Assembly: GCA_016779505.1 (NCBI GenBank)
Contig: JADHNM010000036.1
Location: forward strand, 1 to 11,241
Source of the DNA: SAR86 cluster bacterium
Lineage (GTDB): Bacteria > Pseudomonadota > Gammaproteobacteria > Magnimaribacterales > D2472
Reading direction: 5' to 3'
DNA: 11,241 nt
Numbering within the stretch: position 1 is the first letter of the stretch; the number at the start of each line of letters is the position of its first letter. Below, in pieces: positions 7,249 through 11,241 of this stretch. The notes beneath the pieces are model-generated. The model worked only from the letters and a program-made list of their open reading frames with translations, did no database searches and was not told where the DNA came from. A program made the position numbers and the translations under genes.

Positions 7249-7989
7249 ATGTCTAAACACTCTGCATTGAATACCTTTGGAAGGTCTGGGAATCCTGCCT
7301 TCACCAGAAATTTTGAAAATGCTGAAACTTTTTCTCAAACTGAGCGCATGACGCTTGATGGGGCTGTAAATAAAACAGCCATCTTGTTGGCCTTATGTTT
7401 TGGAGGAGCATTTGCAGGCTGGAATGTGCCTGCATTAATGGTTCCAGGCGCAATAATTGGGTTCGTCTTGGCGCTTGTTACAATCTTTAGAAGTCCAGCT
7501 AAAGCAGGATCTACTGCTCCATTTTATGCAGCATTTCAAGGGATGGCTCTTGGCGGCATTACGGTCTTTGCAGAAATGCAATATCCAGGCATCGGCATTC
7601 AAGCCATTGGACTCACATTTGGAATTCTTGCTTCTTTATTGTTTTGTTATAAAAGTGGAATTATTAAACCTACAGAAAATTTTAGATTGATGATTTTTTC
7701 TGCAACCATGGGAATCGCACTTTTATATTTTGTCAGCTTTATTATGTCCTTCTTTGGATCTGGAATTGGTTTCATCCACTCTAATGGATTATTTGGAATA
7801 GGTTTTTCTGTATTTGTTGTTGGTATAGCGGCGCTCAATCTTGTTCTAGATTTTGATTTTATAGAAGATGGTGCTGATAAAGGCCTCCCAAAATACATGG
7901 AATGGTATGGAGCTTTCTCGCTGATGGTTACCTTGGTTTGGCTCTATTTAGAGATATTGCGCTTACTGATGAAGCTTAGAAGCAGATAA
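7249..7989 (+). CDS. Bax inhibitor-1/YccA family integral membrane protein
   Basis: A 246-aa polytopic inner-membrane protein. After a polar N-terminus with the family-like SGNPAFTRNF and MTLDGAVNKTA stretches, about seven hydrophobic segments can be placed near 42-58, 62-80, 90-108, 116-133, 146-167, 179-200 and 217-240. The segment VLDFDFIEDGADKGLPKYMEWYGAF (about 199-223) is strongly conserved in this bacterial branch. Its acidic residues D201, D203 and E206 are candidates for the pH/ion-sensing carboxylates described in related TMBIM proteins. Characterised relatives conduct or leak Ca2+ and act in stress responses; the role of bacterial members is poorly defined. The start has a good Shine-Dalgarno (GGAG, 7238-7241). 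A small membrane-protein gene follows after 1 nt, so this is probably the first gene of a four-gene transcript. Confidence 0.92.
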   Translation: MSKHSALNTFGRSGNPAFTRNFENAETFSQTERMTLDGAVNKTAILLALCFGGAFAGWNVPALMVPGAIIGFVLALVTIFRSPAKAGSTAPFYAAFQGMALGGITVFAEMQYPGIGIQAIGLTFGILASLLFCYKSGIIKPTENFRLMIFSATMGIALLYFVSFIMSFFGSGIGFIHSNGLFGIGFSVFVVGIAALNLVLDFDFIEDGADKGLPKYMEWYGAFSLMVTLVWLYLEILRLLMKLRSR

Positions 7990-7990
7990 A

Positions 7991-8200
7991 ATGAATGCTG
8001 TATTCTTTGGCATTCTTACTATTTTGTCACTTTTTATTTTTATGAACCTCGGTAAAATCAAAGCATCGAAAAAGCAAATGGATCGAGATGATCGTATTAA
8101 TTGGGGTAGCAAACGCAGGTCAAATGTTCAGCAGAATAGAGACGGATCAAAAATTATTGAAGGCAGTGCTGAAGAGGTTGATGATAGCGCTCAGAAGTAA
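7991..8200 (+). CDS. Small single-span membrane protein, unknown function
   Basis: A 69-aa protein with one hydrophobic helix at residues 2-20 (NAVFFGILTILSLFIFMNL), followed by a basic then mixed-charge polar tail. The positive residues after the helix (K22, K24, K27, K28) suggest an N-out/C-in topology with a cytoplasmic tail. I do not recognise a family. It is judged real for two reasons. It begins one nucleotide after the stop of the Bax inhibitor-1 family gene. The peptidase gene after it begins inside its last codons (20-nt overlap) with a GAAGAGG sequence just upstream, a typical coupled arrangement. There is only weak Shine-Dalgarno sequence ahead of its own ATG, so it may depend on re-initiation. 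Confidence 0.65.
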   Translation: MNAVFFGILTILSLFIFMNLGKIKASKKQMDRDDRINWGSKRRSNVQQNRDGSKIIEGSAEEVDDSAQK

Positions 8201-10574
8201 ATTTTTTTTTGTCATTGCTCTGGCAACACTGAGCAATCTTTCTTTTTCACAGATTGATCAATCCAAGGGTTCATTTGAAGATAAATTCAGGCAGCTTGAT
8301 GAGGTATTCCCTTCTCCAAATTTAAATAGGCCGCCAACAGGAGAGCCAGGTCCTAGTTATTGGCAGCAGAGAGCTGACTATAAAATAAAAATTAAGCTTG
8401 ATGAGCTTAACCGAAGTGTTCAAGGCTCAGAAGTTATTACGTATAAAAATAATTCTCCTCTTAAGCTAAATTATGTTTGGTTGCAGCTAGATCAAAATAT
8501 TTTTGACAAGGACTCTATTAACAACCTCACCCGTCCTTGGTGGGGGGGTAATGAAAGTATAGATTTCTCAACACTGAGAAGGCAAAATTTCATGGATAAT
8601 TTTGATGGAGGCTTTCAAGAGCTGTCTATTAAGATCAATGGTAAAGATGCTCAGGTAAATTTAGTTGGAACACATGTTCGCATTAATCTTGATGCGCCAT
8701 TAAATTCAGGCGAATCAATCGAGCTAGAAATTGATTGGGCATATGCTTTGGTAGAAGAGAATGCCGTCAGAGCCAGAAATGGATATGAATCATTTGAGGA
8801 TGGTAATGATATTTTCTTGTTAGCTCAATGGTACCCAAGAATAACTGTATTTAGCGACTACGAGGGCTGGCACAACAAAGAGTTTATAGGTAATGGTGAG
8901 TTCACTTTAGAATTTGGAGATTTTGAGGTTGATATTACTGTTCCAGCTGATCATATAGTTGCTGCAACTGGTACCCTTCAAAATCAAGACGATGTGCTAA
9001 ATAGCATTCAAAAAAGAAGGATGAAAAAAGCTGAAAAATCTTCAAAACCTATTTTCATTGTTACTCCTGATGAAGCCTTTGATAATGAGCTGGAAAAAAG
9101 TACAGAGTATAAGACTTGGTCTTTTAAAGCAGAAAATGTTCGAGATTTTGCTTGGGCAAGTTCTAGAAAATTTATTTGGGATGCAGCTGGTTACAAACAA
9201 AACTCAGAAGAAAATCCTTTGGTTATGGCTATGTCATTTTATCCAAATGAGGGTGAGCCTTTGTGGTCAAAATATTCAACTGAAGCGGTAATGCACACAA
9301 TGGAAGTCTATTCAAAATATTCATTTGATTACCCATACCCAACCGCTCAAAGTGTGAATGGCCCAGTTGGCGGAATGGAATATCCAATGATCACTTTTAA
9401 TGGTCCTAGAACTGAATTAGAAGATGATGGATCAAGAACATATTCTAGAAGCGAAAAAGAGTTTTTAATCGGAGTGGTGATCCATGAGATTGGTCATATC
9501 TATTTTCCCATGATCGTTAATTCAGATGAAAGACAGTGGACTTGGATGGATGAGGGCCTTAATACATTTTTGCAGTATTTAGCAGAGCAAGAATGGAATA
9601 TTAATTATCGCTCTGATCGAGGTGAGCCAAGATGGATCACAGACTATATGTCTAGCAGGAATCAAGTTCCTATAATGACTAATTCAGAGTCATTATTGCA
9701 ATTTGGAAATAATTCCTATGCAAAGCCTGCAACAGCTCTTGTTGTGCTTCGGGAAACAATACTAGGAAGAGAATTATTTGATCAAGCTTTCAGGGAATAT
9801 TCCCAGCGATGGAAATTTAAAAGGCCAACTCCCTATGACTTCTTTAGAACAATGGAAGAAGCCTCAGGAGTAGATTTAGACTGGTTCTGGAGAGGTTGGT
9901 TTTATAGCACCGATCATGTCGATATAGCTTTAGACAATATACACATCGCATCATTAGACACTCTTGATCCCCAAATTGATTTAGCAAAAGACCGAATAGA
10001 TTTCCAAAAAGAGCCGGAAATTCTTCATGATAATAGAAATGAAGCGGCTGGTATTGTAACAAGAGTTAAGTCTAGGCCTGAGTTACTTGATGTTTATGAT
10101 GAATATGATGAGTTCACTCCTTCAGACAGAGAAATGCGAGATTATGAAGAAATTCTTGATGATCTGTATGACAGAAACGACAGTGATCCTGAGTGGAAAA
10201 AGAAAGCCTTGGTTGAGGCTCTTGCAAAAGAAGAGGATTATTATATTTTTGAATTTACTAATAAGGGTGGATTGATTATGCCCATCCCTTTAGAGCTTAC
10301 ATATGAAAATGGTGAGAAAGAACTGATAAGAATTCCGGTTGAAATTTGGAGAAAAAATCCTAATAGAACATTATGGTTAAAACGTTCTAAGGTAAAAATT
10401 ACTCAGGCAGTTATTGACCCCTATTGGGAAATTGGCGATACAGAAATTGAGAATAATTATTACCCTACCCGACTAATTCCTGCGCGATTGAAGCCTCGAG
10501 CATCTCGAAGCAACCCAAAGAATTTAATGCAAGACTTGCTTAACAGAAATAAAAAGATCACATCTCATAATTAA
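8181..10574 (+). CDS. Secreted M1-family zinc metallopeptidase
   Basis: A 797-aa exported gluzincin. The zinc site is complete: HEIGH at 435-439, then 18 residues, then the glutamate ligand E458 in WMDEGLNTF. The upstream substrate-recognition motif is GGMEY (397-401), where classical M1 aminopeptidases have GxMEN. The order is an N-terminal beta domain (about 35-280), the catalytic domain (about 300-590), a very acidic Asp/Glu/Tyr-rich linker (about 633-680) and a C-terminal beta-strand region (about 685-760). Residues 1-23 form a signal peptide ending LSNLSFS before QIDQ, pointing to a periplasmic or secreted enzyme. The frame stays open upstream to 8088, but the ATG at 8181 is chosen because it gives the signal peptide at the N-terminus and has GAAGAGG just upstream. 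It overlaps the small membrane-protein gene by 20 nt. Aminopeptidase activity is likely but not certain given the GGMEY variant. Confidence 0.92.
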   Translation: MIALRSKFFFVIALATLSNLSFSQIDQSKGSFEDKFRQLDEVFPSPNLNRPPTGEPGPSYWQQRADYKIKIKLDELNRSVQGSEVITYKNNSPLKLNYVWLQLDQNIFDKDSINNLTRPWWGGNESIDFSTLRRQNFMDNFDGGFQELSIKINGKDAQVNLVGTHVRINLDAPLNSGESIELEIDWAYALVEENAVRARNGYESFEDGNDIFLLAQWYPRITVFSDYEGWHNKEFIGNGEFTLEFGDFEVDITVPADHIVAATGTLQNQDDVLNSIQKRRMKKAEKSSKPIFIVTPDEAFDNELEKSTEYKTWSFKAENVRDFAWASSRKFIWDAAGYKQNSEENPLVMAMSFYPNEGEPLWSKYSTEAVMHTMEVYSKYSFDYPYPTAQSVNGPVGGMEYPMITFNGPRTELEDDGSRTYSRSEKEFLIGVVIHEIGHIYFPMIVNSDERQWTWMDEGLNTFLQYLAEQEWNINYRSDRGEPRWITDYMSSRNQVPIMTNSESLLQFGNNSYAKPATALVVLRETILGRELFDQAFREYSQRWKFKRPTPYDFFRTMEEASGVDLDWFWRGWFYSTDHVDIALDNIHIASLDTLDPQIDLAKDRIDFQKEPEILHDNRNEAAGIVTRVKSRPELLDVYDEYDEFTPSDREMRDYEEILDDLYDRNDSDPEWKKKALVEALAKEEDYYIFEFTNKGGLIMPIPLELTYENGEKELIRIPVEIWRKNPNRTLWLKRSKVKITQAVIDPYWEIGDTEIENNYYPTRLIPARLKPRASRSNPKNLMQDLLNRNKKITSHN

Positions 10575-10579
10575 ACAAA

Positions 10580-11241
10580 ATGCTTGTCGCAATAGATTTT
10601 GGAATTTCTAATACCGATCTAGCTGTTTTAGATAAAGATAATGTTTCCTTTTATAGTGCGCCCTCTCAATCTACCGAAATTAATGATGGAACTATTAAAA
10701 ATTTATTCAAAAAGCATGGTATTGATATTTCTTATGTAAAGATCATTGGTGTTACAGGAGGCAAATCATCAGATCTGGATGATTGTCTGGAAGATATAAC
10801 AATTGTAAAAATTAATGAGATTGAGGCAATTGGTTTGGGTGCAAAAAAAATATATGGTATTGATGATGATTCCACACTTGTAGTTAGTGCTGGGACAGGA
10901 ACAGCTTGCGTGCATGTTCAGGGTAATAATTTTAATCATTTAGGAGGCATTGCGGTTGGTGGTGGCATGCTTGAGGGTCTTGGCTCCTTGCTGTTTAACA
11001 ATTCATATGGGCTTGAGATTAATGAATTTGCACAAAAGGGCTATAGAACTGAGTTAGATTTATTAATAGGTGATGTAGTGAATAAAATAGGCAATCTGTC
11101 GCCAGAGATCACTGCTGTTAATTTTGGCCAAGCAAGAAACACATCAGCGGACACCATGGAAAATACCTCAGCAGCATTGTGTAATATGATTGGAGAAGTT
11201 ATTGGAACAGTGGCCTACTTGAATGCATTATTAATAGGATC
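10580..11241 (+). CDS. coaW: Type II pantothenate kinase (CoaW/Fumble-like), 3' end cut by window
   Basis: Phosphorylates pantothenate with ATP, the first committed step of CoA synthesis. The window shows 220 residues, with no stop before the edge; the staphylococcal homologue is about 267 aa, so roughly 45-50 residues are missing. The order matches the ASKHA-fold type II kinases. There is an N-terminal phosphate loop, AIDFGISNTDLAVL, and then NEIEAIGLGA with E80 a candidate catalytic glutamate (aligned by eye to DELDCLIQGL-like segments of eukaryotic PanK). SAGTGTAC, GGIAVGGGMLEGLG (122-135) and TAVNFGQ (178-184) follow. The last two closely resemble the GGIGTGGGMIQGLG and TAANFGH segments of S. 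aureus CoaW. It starts 5 nt after the peptidase stop without a visible Shine-Dalgarno. Confusion with a BadF-type ATPase is possible but less likely given these motifs. Confidence 0.87.
   Translation, partial: MLVAIDFGISNTDLAVLDKDNVSFYSAPSQSTEINDGTIKNLFKKHGIDISYVKIIGVTGGKSSDLDDCLEDITIVKINEIEAIGLGAKKIYGIDDDSTLVVSAGTGTACVHVQGNNFNHLGGIAVGGGMLEGLGSLLFNNSYGLEINEFAQKGYRTELDLLIGDVVNKIGNLSPEITAVNFGQARNTSADTMENTSAALCNMIGEVIGTVAYLNALLIG

Noticed and set aside
8088..8180. A longer N-terminus for the M1 peptidase starting at 8088.
   Set aside because: It would place 31 residues ahead of a textbook signal peptide and overlap most of the tail of the small membrane-protein gene. The ATG at 8181 has its own ribosome-binding sequence.
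8542..8548. G7 run in the peptidase gene as a possible frameshift or sequencing error.
   Set aside because: The reading frame is continuous through it and gives a sensible segment (PWWGGNES); no sign of disruption.

Overview
The window is AT-rich, bacterial and densely packed. It holds nine protein genes (one cut by the right edge) and almost no non-coding DNA; the longest gap is 112 bp. No RNA gene, CRISPR array, insertion sequence or phage gene was seen. The gene set is Gram-negative and proteobacterial: TesB with the E. coli length and numbering, CobS/CobT, a Bax inhibitor-1 family membrane protein, and several exported proteins with classical signal peptides. Short spacers, gene overlaps and low G+C would suit a streamlined marine gammaproteobacterium. 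That placement is inference and was not tested.

Layout. (1) 51-911, minus strand: acyl-CoA thioesterase II (tesB). It is divergent from everything that follows, across a 112-bp intergenic region. (2) 1024-3780, plus: a cobS-cobT pair (AAA+ ATPase and VWA protein of the aerobic cobaltochelatase type) with no cobN or other cobalamin gene in view. (3) 3842-7185, plus: a three-gene unit made of a ferritin-like diiron-carboxylate protein, an exported parallel beta-helix protein and an exported diheme c-type cytochrome. The genes overlap by 23 and 14 nt. The unit follows a 61-bp gap that carries a TATAAT-type promoter candidate and a perfect 19-bp palindrome, which looks like a repressor operator. 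(4) 7249 to the right edge, plus: a Bax inhibitor-1/YccA family membrane protein, a small single-span membrane protein, a secreted M1-family zinc metallopeptidase and a type II pantothenate kinase. These are spaced by 1, -20 and 5 nt, so they are probably one transcript.

How they may work together. The strongest candidate for an undescribed system is block 3. The beta-helix and cytochrome families are known to occur as adjacent or fused pairs of unknown function. Here a predicted cytoplasmic diiron protein is translationally linked to them, and a single operator-like palindrome sits at the predicted transcription start. A regulated redox system with an intracellular diiron enzyme and an extracytoplasmic heme/beta-helix partner is a reasonable hypothesis. 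Its substrate cannot be read from the sequence. The cobS-cobT pair, if the genome lacks cobN, would be an orphan AAA+/VWA machine. The pantothenate kinase is of the eukaryote/Staphylococcus-like type II, which is not the usual form in gammaproteobacteria.
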